Shown here piece after piece: positions 1 to 8,845 of a stretch of DNA of 15,584 bases. The translations under genes were made by a program, and so were the position numbers. The notes under the pieces are model-generated. The model was not told the origin of the DNA. It saw only the letters and a list, made by a program, of their open reading frames with translations, and ran no database searches. Positions within the stretch are counted from its first letter, which is position 1. The number at the start of each line of letters is the position of its first letter. The stretch is from Conidiobolus incongruus B7586 (taxonomy: Eukaryota; Entomophthoromycota; Entomophthoromycetes; Entomophthorales; Conidiobolaceae): positions 1 through 15,584 of the forward strand of contig JNEM01010359.1 of NCBI GenBank assembly GCA_000697335.1, given 5' to 3'.

Positions 1-1435
1 TAATACTTTTTACCATTTAGTTATTTATATTACCAAATAATTTAAAAATAATAAAATAATAGTCATAAAATAATTACTTTAATATTTTGATTTTAAAATT
101 AAATATTTTTTGAATTATTAAAAAAATAATTAATATTTTTCTATTAGTAAAAAATTTAAATTAACTTAAAAAATATAATTAAAAATCTTAAATCCAAATT
201 AAACTTTTATAATATAGGAAGTTGATTGACTTTATATCTTATAAACTTAAAAAAGTTAAAAATATAAAAGATAGATATATTAAGTTTTAATTTGCTTATT
301 ATAACTAAAATTTATAAATTTATAACTTATCTTAAATAAATATTTAGTTTTGATATATTAACTAAGAATTTATAAAATACCATAAAATATATTCTATTTT
401 AGATAAATAATATACCTTAAATATATAATAAAATATAAACTAATTTAATTAAAAATTAATTAGGTTATTAAAAATATATATAATTATAATTTTATGACTC
501 ATCTTTGCAAGCTAATATATATATATATAATTTAAAAAATTAATTCTTGTATATATTATATATATAACTTCTTTTATAAAACCAATAAAAAATTTGAAAA
601 ATCAAAAATTAAAAATTTATTATTTTTTTCCTAATTAATATTAATTTTTGAATTTTAATAATTTGAAAATTAAATTTATAAATGGTTCTATAATAAATAT
701 ATATTATATTAAAATATTTATATAATAATTAATATAATTACTTGATTCAAGTAACTTCATAAAAAATATATGATAAAATAAGCTAATAAATAAAATAATC
801 TTAATAAAATTATAAAAATATATTTATAAAGTTCACTATGCAAATAATTCAACTGATAAAGCTTGGATTTCAGAAGAATGAAAACCAAACAAATTGACCG
901 CTAATAAAAATTATTTATGTATTCAAGATGTTAAGGTTTAAATAAAATTGTATACAAATGAGTTGATTTGCAGGCGATATTATTTAACAACAATATACAT
1001 TACAAATATTCTACTAATAAAAATATTTGAGGTAAAAATTTAAAATTATACATAAATTTGTATATCTTTGTGATCAAATTGATTGATAAAATTTCAAAAT
1101 TGTTACTCATATTGATCAAACATAAATTCAAGTGAAAATTAAAATAATAGCATTATATATCTATATTATTGATAAATAATGATTTGTTAATATAAGATTT
1201 GAATTAATTAAGACAGAAATAATAAAATATAATATTCAAATAATATTAATATAATACATTCATCAAAATATCATGTAGAAACAATCGATTATATAAGAGA
1301 ATAAAAGTTCTAATTGATTGATATATGGATCCCATAATTTGAAGGTATAATATTATATTATATATTCTTTTTGGTATTTGATATAATAATGAATGAGCTA
1401 ACATATCATAATAATTCAAAAATAATTTATAAATA
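1..1435. other. Gene-free, extremely AT-rich flank
   Basis: No convincing coding exon, tRNA or repeat family was found on either strand. The first 830 bases are almost pure A/T with short (TA)n runs, for example around 513-530. Composition becomes slightly more mixed at about 830-970 and 1300-1435. A 20-codon ATG frame begins at 838 but matches nothing I recognise. The last few hundred bases probably hold the promoter and 5' UTR of the plus-strand uS5m gene, but no motif stands out against the AT background. Confidence 0.6.
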
Positions 1436-2574
1436 ATGTCTAACTTATTAAAGTTGGGTCGATTCACTTTAAGACAAGGTTCTTCGCATCTGATAAACAT
1501 TCATATAATATAGCCATTAATCATATTTTGTTTTAGTGAGCTCCAGATCTGTTTTGATTTCTAAACCATTTTCAACCAATCCATTTGTATTAAAAGATGA
1601 AACTCCTTCCAAATCCGAAATTGTAAAAGATTCTAAACCTGTTGAACCTAAGCAAGAAGTTAAATCAACTGAGCCTTCCAAAGACGGCGAGTCAACAGTC
1701 AAGGTCACTGAAGAAGCTGCCAAGGAATTGGCTGAAGATGCCAAATTAAGACATCAAATGTTAATGGATAGATTGGAAACCATCGATGAGGAATATGAAG
1801 TCGTTGAAGAATACCCCTGGGAAGAACTGAACCCCGATGATTTGACTCAATTCGATCCTATTTTAGATTTTCCCGACGATCCCTACTTTGCTAAACATAC
1901 ACATCCTCAAAAATTCCCTTTGGAAAATAGGTATCCCTCTCAGCCTCCTCCAGCTGACACTGTCATTGAAGAGAAGGAAGAGGTTGAGTTCTCTCACTCC
2001 ATGGGCATCAATCACCGTGTCTTCCGCTCCTTGAAAAAGAAGGTTCTCTATGTCAGAAGCACTGTCAACATGACCGCTAAAGGTAAAATCCGCTCCATGT
2101 GGGCTTTAGTCGTTGTTGGTAATGGAAACGGTGTCGGTGGTTATGGTGAAGCTAAGGCTGATGATGTTGGTGTTGCCGTTCAAAAGGCCACTCAAAGAGC
2201 CATTAAGAACATGATTGCCTTTGAAAGATATGACAACCGTACTATTTACCACGACATTGAACACAAATTCAAGGCCACCAACTTGAAACTCTTTGCCCGT
2301 CCTCCAGGTAACATTCATCTACTTTCTTACTGATATATTATTAATACTTTGAATAGGTTTTGGTCTTAGAATCAACATGTACCTCCACGAAATTTGTGAA
2401 TGCTTGGGCTTCCGCGACTTGTCTGGAAAAGTTTACGGATCCGCCAATCCCATGAATGTTGCCAAAGCCTTCTTTGAAGCTATTCAAAAGCAAAAAACTC
2501 CTCAGGATATTGCCAAATCAAGAGGCAAGAAATTGGTCGACGTTCAATATCGTTACTATGGTATTGATTCTTAA
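1436..2574 (+). CDS. MRPS5: Mitochondrial small ribosomal subunit protein uS5m, 3 exons
   Basis: This is the mitochondrial form of ribosomal protein S5, a component of the small mitoribosomal subunit in the matrix. Proposed exons are 1436-1478, 1537-2307 and 2357-2574, giving 343 aa. The second exon has no ATG before about codon 75 of that exon and opens after a TTTTAG acceptor, so a first exon is needed. ATG at 1436 gives [18 protein letters not shown], an Arg-rich, acid-free mitochondrial presequence that joins in frame. Residues about 35-175 form an acidic, Pro-rich linker. The S5 N-terminal dsRNA-binding-like domain spans about 177-242 ([22 protein letters not shown], then [16 protein letters not shown]). 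The C-terminal S5 domain starts at RPPGFGLR, which is rebuilt exactly across intron 2 (2308-2356, GTAACA...TAG). Intron 1 (1479-1536) has an unusual GTTCTT donor and is the least certain part. A donor at 1458 would also keep frame. Confidence 0.9.
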
Positions 2575-2893
2575 ATCTTTGTACATGGATTGAATCAGCA
2601 AAATAGAACAAATCACTCACTAAACTATTATTTAAATGAACATACATATTTTAATTTGTTAATTTAAATACTCTGATCTATTTTATATTTAATAGAATAT
2701 TTTAATAATTAAAACATTATTTTTAATTATCAAATATATTGACTTCAATTTTGATACCAATTTGAAAATTTAAATATTAAATACAATAGCATTTCAAATA
2801 CTATTATGATTACGCCTAGTAAAACACTATTTAATAAAATATATAATAATTACATTTGAAAATAGATTCTAATATATTAAATGAAAAACAGAA
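2575..2893. other. Convergent intergenic spacer
   Basis: This AT-rich spacer lies between the end of plus-strand uS5m and the 3' end of the minus-strand tRNA. It should hold the uS5m 3' UTR and poly(A) site. I see nothing else in it apart from the T-run terminator of the tRNA at its right end. Confidence 0.6.
2884..2888 (-). terminator. RNA polymerase III terminator of tRNA-Val
   Basis: Five consecutive A residues on the plus strand read as GTTTTTC on the transcribed strand. They begin five bases after the discriminator base of the tRNA. A run of four or more T is the standard Pol III stop signal, and the position fits. Confidence 0.75.
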
Positions 2894-2905
2894 TGATCTC
2901 GCTCA

Positions 2906-2914
2906 GATTCGAAC
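2906..2914 (-). promoter_or_regulatory. B box of the tRNA-Val internal promoter
   Basis: GTTCGAATC in the T arm matches the eukaryotic B-box core GWTCRANNC bound by TFIIIC. Confidence 0.8.
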
Positions 2915-2948
2915 TGAGGACCGTCTGTGTGTTAGACAGACGTGATAA

Positions 2949-2960
2949 CCAACTACACCA
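2949..2960 (-). promoter_or_regulatory. A box of the tRNA-Val internal promoter
   Basis: TGGTGTAGTTGG in the D arm matches the eukaryotic A-box pattern TGGYNNARNNGG. Together with the B box it forms the usual type 2 Pol III promoter. Confidence 0.8.
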
Positions 2961-2967
2961 CGAGATC

Positions 2968-3272
2968 TTACTTTCCAAATTTATTTTAATGATATATTTT
3001 TAATTTGTAAAGATATCATTATTTCAAATATTTATTAAAATACATTTGATCACAATTTAATTGCACATTCAACTCTATTAACATAACTTTGTTTTTTATT
3101 TTGTTTTGAAGTTTATTAATGTATTGTAATTTAAATTTTATAAATTCATTTTGTTATAAATGATGAATATTATAATAATTTTCTAATTAAACACCATGTA
3201 CCTGATAATCTATTTTTTTCGATTTATATTAACACGAACCACATAATTCGAACAAAGCTATATCAAATTAAA
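2968..3272. other. Spacer between tRNA-Val and the RPC4 3' end
   Basis: AT-rich sequence holding the short 5' flank of the tRNA and the presumed 3' UTR of RPC4. No further gene or clear motif was seen. Confidence 0.6.
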
Positions 3273-4347
3273 TCATTCAGCTCGTATTTGTTCAGACTCT
3301 AAAGTTAGTTGGTTTAACATATGCTCAATATCTGGAGTTCCTACAAGACGGTTGCCGACATTGCCCAAATGAGCTAAGAAACCATTCTTGGGATTGGCAT
3401 CCACAGCCATGACTTTTTGCAAGAAATCGATTGGCTGAGATTTGGTAATCTAATGATAATTACATTAGTAAATCTTTAAAAAATGAAATTAGTGATTGAA
3501 TTACATCCATAACTAGGTTACCATAAACTAATTGAACTTTTCCTGATTTATATCTTCTCAGTTTGCCAACCACTACACCAGGGCGCTTGGATTCATCTTG
3601 GTGTTCTTCATCAGATTTAGAATCGATTTCGACTGGCTGGTCTGACTCAGGTTTAGTGTCATACAATGGCTTGGGAAGTTGAGGGGGCAAATGTAAGAAA
3701 ATGAATTGCTCAGGCTTAGGCCATGGATTAGTATCAGTCGGAATTTGCTGAATCTCTTCTGAATTTTCGCCATCAACATTGATACTATACATTGGCTCAG
3801 CAGTTGAGGTATCTATGGGTTCCTCTGATTCAGTCTTGAGCTCATCCTTGACTGTATTTACACTGATATCAGTATCTAATTGTTGTACTGAAACAGTCTT
3901 TTCATTGGGCTTGGCGTCAAATAAAAATTGATGTTTGCCATAAGTTTCGTAGTCTGCATCCTCTCTAGTAACATCTTTACGAGAATTAAGTGTAGATCTA
4001 GGGCCGGAACCAGGGCTACGTCTAGAACTATGAGAACCACCACCATAATGTCTGGAAGAAGCTCCAACTGAGGAGACAGAAGCTGGGCCTTGGCTGAAAA
4101 GACCGGAGGTCGTATACACGATTTCTGTCTTCTTTCTAGGAGCTCTTTCTGGTTTCTTATTCCCTTGACCATCCTTCGCCTTGGGCTTTATAGTTTCTAA
4201 AAGGGATGAAACTTCAGGCTCTTGCTTTTTACGAACGACATTCTTATTGATAGCAAATTTGGGTTTGGTGCCTGGTGTCAATTTAGCTTTAGATCTGGTA
4301 GATAGCAATCTTTGAGGTGGTTGATTCGGATTTTCGGAATTTGACAT
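3273..4347 (-). CDS. RPC53: RNA polymerase III subunit RPC4 (Rpc53), 2 exons
   Basis: RPC4/Rpc53 pairs with Rpc37 on RNA polymerase III and is needed for termination, reinitiation and Maf1-linked control of tRNA and 5S synthesis in the nucleus. Exons are 3505-4347 and 3273-3449, giving 339 aa. The family is recognised from its C-terminal domain. GKLRRYKSGKVQLVYGN-VMD at residues 261-281 ends exon 1, and exon 2 continues as ITKSQPIDFLQKVMAVD and then GFLAHLGNVGNRLVGTPDIE. The single phase-0 intron (3450-3504, 55 nt) has donor GTAATT, a TTACTAATG branch-like site and acceptor TTAG. The N-terminal 230 residues are low in order: Lys-rich at about 15-75, Ser/Gly-rich at about 85-120, then acidic, as is usual for this subunit. 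The open frame extends upstream to a TTG, but the first ATG at 4347 is taken as the start. Confidence 0.93.
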
Positions 4348-4850
4348 AATTGGTTTTCCCTTATTCAATTTAAAAATTTATTATGTCCAGATTTAATTGA
4401 TAACTCAAACTCAATCAGTTTATTTTTCTAATTATTCAGTTTAATTTAATCTTTAATTATACTAGTATAATTTTATGGGATTTTCAAAAAATATTCAATT
4501 TATTCAAACAATGAGAGTTAACAATTCTCTTATTCCAAATATTTTATATTATTATTATATAATTATTACTTTATTAGATGTTAGAGTTTAGTACTGTTTT
4601 TATGTTATTTGAATATTATTCCAAAAATATCATACTATGACAGCATTATACTGGAACAATATTCAAAAATTTATAATCAAATTTTCAATCAACTCTATTT
4701 CCAATGCCTGTGTATGAAAATAATAATAACATCTGATAAATTTATATATATTCCACAAATCAACTCATTATATTATAATAATATAAAAATATCAGATAAA
4801 GCTAAGGATATATTTGTTTTCCAAAACAAAATTTGAATCAGATTTTATTC

Positions 4851-4887
4851 ATCCCAGAATAAACTTGAGTTAGAACTCGAGCTGGAT
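4851..4887. other. Possible stem-loop in a G+C-raised island
   Basis: An inner stem joins 4864-4871 (CTTGAGTT) with 4874-4881 (AACTCGAG), 8 pairs including one G-U if transcribed from the plus strand. An outer stem joins 4851-4857 (ATCCCAG) with 4882-4887 (CTGGAT), with one bulged C. Together they make a two-tier hairpin in DNA that is otherwise very AT-rich. It could be part of a small structured RNA, a protein-binding palindrome or chance. I could not match it to any known ncRNA family. Confidence 0.3.
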
Positions 4888-5029
4888 AAAAATTCTTCTT
4901 CATTGAGTCATTGTATGCTATGAATGTGATTTTCTTGAGGTTGAGTAATATTTTCAGCCGATAGATGGATTATATCATATTCCTAATTTCAATTAAACTC
5001 TCTCATACTCAAAATATAATTCAATAGTT

Positions 5030-5042
5030 ACCGACGCTCGGT
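5030..5042. other. Short G+C-rich inverted repeat
   Basis: ACCGA-CGC-TCGGT forms a 5-bp inverted repeat around a 3-base centre and is one of the most G+C-rich patches in the intergenic DNA. It lies about 150 bases from the stem-loop at 4851-4887. It may be a transcription-factor site or the tip of an RNA hairpin. No family is assigned. Confidence 0.3.
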
Positions 5043-6303
5043 CAGCAATTAAAGGCACAAGATATATTTTATTCAGCTTGTTAATCAATAGCTAATTTCA
5101 TCAATTATATTGTTTATAAATTATTATCTTCAAGTTACCTCATTATTTCCTATTGATTCCAATTGATTCCAATTGAAATTTAATATGATCTGATAGATTT
5201 GAAAATCTTTCGATTGTTTTAAAATTGTATCAAAATTATTTTGCAATCCAATTAATTTCTATTATTTTATAAATATTATAAGTTTAAAAAATTAGGATAT
5301 TATTACATGATATTTAGCTTTATCAAAAATAATTGGAAATAATATCTTCCAATTAGACAAGGATTTTAAACTAATTTGTTTAAAAATGTTTAAAAGAGTT
5401 GAATATTGGGTTGATAATAATCGTTGAATATCTAAATCACTTTTTATATTTTCACCTATTATGCTCCAGGTTAAAGTTGTTGATTAGTTAAAAATAAATT
5501 TACTGTACTGTTTTATTTCGAGATTTCTATCTATTAATACCAGTTTGGAGCTATAACTTAATTTAGTGATAAATTGTGAGGAAATAATCTAAATATATTG
5601 GTTAATTATTTTATTTTAACTATACTAGTTTTTCCTTTAAGATTTCCTCATATGGTTTTTATTTTTTCAATTTGTGTTGAATGAGATAAAATGATGTTTA
5701 GTTAAGATATATAATGACTTAAGTAATTGAATGATGATTATTGAAGTGGATAGCCTTCAATACAACAATTAAAATTCAATTCAATATTATCACTATAACA
5801 GGTTAAAGCTATTGATAATATATGAAGTTTGGGATGTACAGCGTTTAGTAAACTATCTAGTATATTTGTATTTCGCTTGAATGCTTAATTTTTTGACTGG
5901 TTGTTTGGTTTTAAGAAATATAAATACAAAATACAGTGATATATCATTATTTATCTGTTAATCAATTGAAAAAATGGCCAAGCTTTATAAACTTTAAATA
6001 TAATTGATTGCATTCAATGAATGTATGGAAGGATTACATGGTTTTTAAATGTATATATAGGACTGATATCATTAACAAACTAAAGTAAAATTCAGTTAAT
6101 TCTTATAATATGAACAAAAACTCATAGTTTATAATTAAAATAAGCGAAATTAACTTATGTAATATTTAATAATATATAATTATCAATACACTAAAAATCA
6201 ATTTCAGGTTAACATTTATATTAAAATAATTATAGTGATTACTTCAACCGAATCAAGAGATTAAATCTATAATTTGTCATTAAAAATAAATATAGGTAAT
6301 AAT

Positions 6304-6822
6304 TTAATGAGCTCGGCAAAGGACATAACCACCTTGATTAAGTGAGATAGCTTCGTGAATTTCATAAACACCAAGGGGTGTATTTACAATAATAATTTCA
6401 CCGGGCTGAAGTGGCCCCAACATACCAACTCTTCCGCCACCAACAATAGTTTTTAATTCATCAACTGTGGCAAAAATTTTACGGGAGGGTTTGGAAACAG
6501 CGGTCATTTTACTTAACACAGGAACATTATTTCTGTATTTGAGAGAGAGCCAGTAACGGCGAGTTGCAATGTTTTCGGGAGTTGTCATGCTATAATCAAT
6601 ACCAATATGATTACCACGAGCTACAGAAGAAATAAAACCTTGTTGATAAAGGATCTGGGCAACACTCAAATTCATCTTTGTTTCTGGGATAGAAATATTT
6701 TTCAATCTAGCAATATAACCATTTTGGACTCGAGCGCAAAGATCATGGATACAAGGGAGTTGACGCTTAGCAACTAACCCAGCGCATTTGGGCATAATTA
6801 ATTTTTGACCATATTGAAACAT
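6304..6822 (-). CDS. MRPS8: Mitochondrial small ribosomal subunit protein uS8m
   Basis: This is a mitochondrial S8 protein, an early 16S-type rRNA-binding protein of the small mitoribosomal subunit. It is a single exon of 172 aa with an ATG at 6822. The N-terminal S8 half is visible as IHDLCARVQNGYIARLK at about 25-41, then NLSVAQILYQQGFISSVARG. The C-terminal half has GGRVGMLGPLQPGEIIIVNT and the typical end, EIHEAISLNQGGYVLC, which corresponds to the bacterial tail ending in GGEVLC. The insert YWLSLKYRNNVPVLSKMTAVSKPSRK corresponds to the fungal mitochondrial linker between the halves. The N-terminus (MFQYGQKLIMPKCAGLVAKR) is short but basic, so targeting may rely on an uncleaved N-terminal signal. 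A start at the internal Met10 is possible. It is one of three mitochondrial genes in the window. Confidence 0.92.
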   Translation of the reverse strand: MFQYGQKLIMPKCAGLVAKRQLPCIHDLCARVQNGYIARLKNISIPETKMNLSVAQILYQQGFISSVARGNHIGIDYSMTTPENIATRRYWLSLKYRNNVPVLSKMTAVSKPSRKIFATVDELKTIVGGGRVGMLGPLQPGEIIIVNTPLGVYEIHEAISLNQGGYVLCRAH

Positions 6823-7732
6823 TTTTTTATTCTTTGTTATTATATTTTATATGTTAAAAATGAGCTAAATGGGGAATAGGTATTTATATGATATGTTGAT
6901 GACATTAAAATTATGGGTTAAATATTTTCGTTCAAGTTTTTTGTTTTATATCAAATTTCGATATAATTCATAAACAGGTAATTAATACTTAATATTTATT
7001 TCCATGAATAATATATAAAATACAATTTCATAAATAATAGATTATTAAAATACCAACAATGTGTATGAGCATTTATCATTGATGTACATCAGAAAAAATG
7101 TTTTGATTGATTAAATCCAATTAGAATGGTAAGTGACTGATATAATTGATGTTTATGTATAATTATTCAAACAAAAATAGATTATTTAGAGTGACCAAAG
7201 AAAAAATTGACAATTATTATTAAATAATAATACAAGTTATAATATTGTTAATTTCAAATCTGATTATTAATAACAGTTTGGCATTTATTTTTACAAATAT
7301 TTAAGTCTAACATTGAATAACTAATAACATTTTGGATTCGGGTTGATAATAAATTAAAAATTATATAAAATATGTGAATTTCAATAATAGAGAAAATAGA
7401 TGAAATAAATAATAAATTTATTAAATTAAAATGCAGCAATCAATTTTCTCAAATCAAGCAAATTTCAGTTGAGGAAAATGAAGTAAAAATAGTGAGGTGA
7501 ATATTTGATATAAGTCGTAAAGACATGATTAGGAAAATATCACCGAATGTAATAACTAGAGATATAAATTTAGTTTTTTGAATACAAATCAAAAAAATAT
7601 AACTGCACATATGTGATAATAAAAGATTGTGCATATATACGCAAATAAAATAAAAAATTTTAAGGAATCAATTTTAATTAAAGGTTTAAACCTAAGATTG
7701 ATATTGAATTGAATTTATAATTGTCAATCACA
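6823..7732. other. Intergenic: uS8m 5' flank and ATP4 3' flank
   Basis: AT-rich sequence in which no gene is supported. Two 61-codon frames on the minus strand (7254-7439, which starts at TTG, and 7449-7634, which starts at ATG) are Ile/Leu/Phe-rich and resemble translated AT-rich noise. The region next to 6823 is the likely uS8m promoter, and T-rich sequence directly precedes its ATG. The region next to 7733 is the ATP4 3' UTR. Confidence 0.55.
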
Positions 7733-8845
7733 TTAGTTCTTGGTGAGACCTATATATAATGAAATAAGTAAATATTTCACATTGATTCAATGAATGACTT
7801 ACGTTGAACTTCTTGGATAGCTTCCTTGAGGATTTGATTTTGCTAGAAAATCATTGTTAAAAGGATATCCTTATGATAAATAAAATTAAAACTTACTAAT
7901 TTAGGATCCTTGAGAGAAGCTTCAATGTTAGCAATAACCTTGCTGGCAAGTTCACGTTGTTCACGTTCACGAAGAGAGTTTTCGTAACGAACCCAGGAGT
8001 CTAAGACAGACTTGATTTCAGAGGCAACAGCGACACGTTGCTTGAGTTCAAAAGCTTTAGCTTGAGTTTCGGCGATTTCCTGTTAATTAAAGGTAATTAA
8101 TATTTTTGAAATTGATTTAGAATTTTGAAAAATATACTTTAGACATAGCGAATAAATCCTTGGTAATAGGGACGATATCAGATAATTGAGAGGCTTCTTC
8201 AATGCGGTTTTGAACTTGGGTCTTGTGTTCAGCACGAGCATCAGTCAAAATTTTAGTAATATCCTATTAAGCATGAAAATTAATGTTAAAAATATAAATA
8301 AAATAAATAAATAAAATATACCTTTAAACGAGATTCGGCCCATTGGCTGTAGGGCTCACGGATGCTCTTGTAAAGATAAGTGACGACAAAAGCGAAAGAA
8401 GCTAAAACAAGAGATTCTTCGTTAATGACGTAGATTTCTTTGGAGACCAACCAGGTAGCAGCAGTGGCACCAATGGTGAGGAGACCGGTCTTAGAGACAA
8501 TGTCATTAGAGGGTAAAGAATCAATGAAGCTTAAGGCTTTAGCGTGATGTTCATCAGTGGGAGCCTCGGGTGATTTAGGAGTACCTAAAATTAATAATTT
8601 AGTAAAAATTATCTAGATGAAATTATATTAATTATACTTTGCTTTTCCGAGGAAAGGAAACGAGCTCTAAATTATTACATTAGACTTTTATAAATAAATA
8701 ATTCTTTCAACAATTACCCATTAAAAGTAGAAAGCTTGAAAGAACTGGAAGATCTAGAAGCTATTTAAGAATTAATATTGCATAAATTTGTGAACTGAGC
8801 GGTTTCAGTACCTCTAAGGGCTGACTTGATGAGATAAGAAGACAT
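7733..8845 (-). CDS. ATP4: Mitochondrial ATP synthase subunit b (ATP4), 8 exons
   Basis: Subunit b is the peripheral-stalk protein that anchors the F1 head to Fo in the mitochondrial inner membrane. In transcript order the exons are 8812-8845, 8718-8760, 8638-8666, 8322-8584, 8138-8263, 7897-8079, 7803-7842 and 7733-7749. They sum to 735 nt, or 244 aa, the usual fungal length. All seven introns are 51-58 nt, begin GTA and end TAG or CAG, and keep frame. Residues 1-35 are a Ser/Arg-rich presequence (MSSYLIKSALRASRSSSS, with RFLSS near the likely cleavage site). Two membrane segments follow at about 68-89 and 92-108 (ESLVLASFAFVVTYLY). Next comes the long charged stalk helix, including SIREPYSQWAESRLKDI and DSWVRYENSLREREQREL. 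Codons are strongly biased to C- or G-ending forms, suggesting high expression. The gene is far richer in introns than its neighbours. Exon 8 codes only for the last four residues plus the stop. Confidence 0.94.

Larger units (their letters stand above)
2894..2967 (-). tRNA. tRNA-Val, anticodon AAC
   Basis: The gene is 74 nt with no intron. The 7-bp acceptor stem pairs perfectly (GATCTCG with CGAGATC), followed by discriminator A at 2894. The anticodon stem TCTGT/ACAGA encloses the 7-base loop CTAACAC. The anticodon AAC lies at 2931-2933 and would be modified to IAC, reading GUU, GUC and GUA valine codons. The T arm is CTCAG-TTCGAAT-CTGAG with a perfect stem. The D-arm sequence TGTAGTTGGTTATCAC closely resembles other eukaryotic tRNA-Val(AAC) genes. 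CCA is not encoded, as expected for a nuclear gene. The tail of the gene for a Pol III subunit (RPC4) lies next to it, which is probably coincidence. Confidence 0.97.
4348..6303. other. Long gene-poor interval
   Basis: About 2 kb between the RPC4 5' end and the uS8m 3' end. No exon chain with homology that I recognise was found on either strand. Most of it is strongly AT-rich. Composition is less skewed at about 4840-5060 and more weakly at about 5640-6060. The first of these contains paired inverted repeats, described separately. A 75-codon open frame at 4609-4836 lacks an ATG start and has the Ile/Asn/Tyr/Lys content of translated AT-rich DNA. An 8-bp inverted repeat at 5739-5762 (TATTGAAG/CTTCAATA, 8-nt loop) could be chance. 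The left end should hold the RPC4 promoter. Confidence 0.5.

Noticed and set aside
838-900. Short ATG frame and less AT-rich patch that might be an exon
   Set aside because: Only 20 codons, with no acceptor/donor pair joining it to anything and no recognisable protein. The opposite strand is also briefly open, which points to chance.
1246-1500. 84-codon open frame on the minus strand
   Set aside because: It lies antisense to the uS5m first exon and promoter, has AT-driven composition and shows no similarity to any family I know.
4348-4368. Upstream extension of RPC4 by seven residues
   Set aside because: The extension begins at a TTG codon. The ATG at 4347 directly precedes the expected N-terminus.
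4609-4836. 75-codon open frame on the plus strand
   Set aside because: It starts at TTG rather than ATG, consists mainly of Ile, Asn, Tyr, Lys and Phe as expected from random AT-rich DNA, and has no recognisable domain or splice context.
5739-5762. 8-bp hairpin as a terminator or small RNA
   Set aside because: No T-run, no neighbouring transcript end and no conserved feature. Single 8-bp inverted repeats are expected by chance in 15 kb of skewed sequence.
7254-7439. 61-codon open frame on the minus strand
   Set aside because: No ATG start and a hydrophobic composition that follows from AT-rich sequence.
7449-7634. 61-codon ATG frame with membrane-like stretches on the minus strand
   Set aside because: It has an ATG, but the Ile/Leu/Ser/Phe content and the lack of any motif make chance more likely. 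There is no codon bias like that of the real genes.
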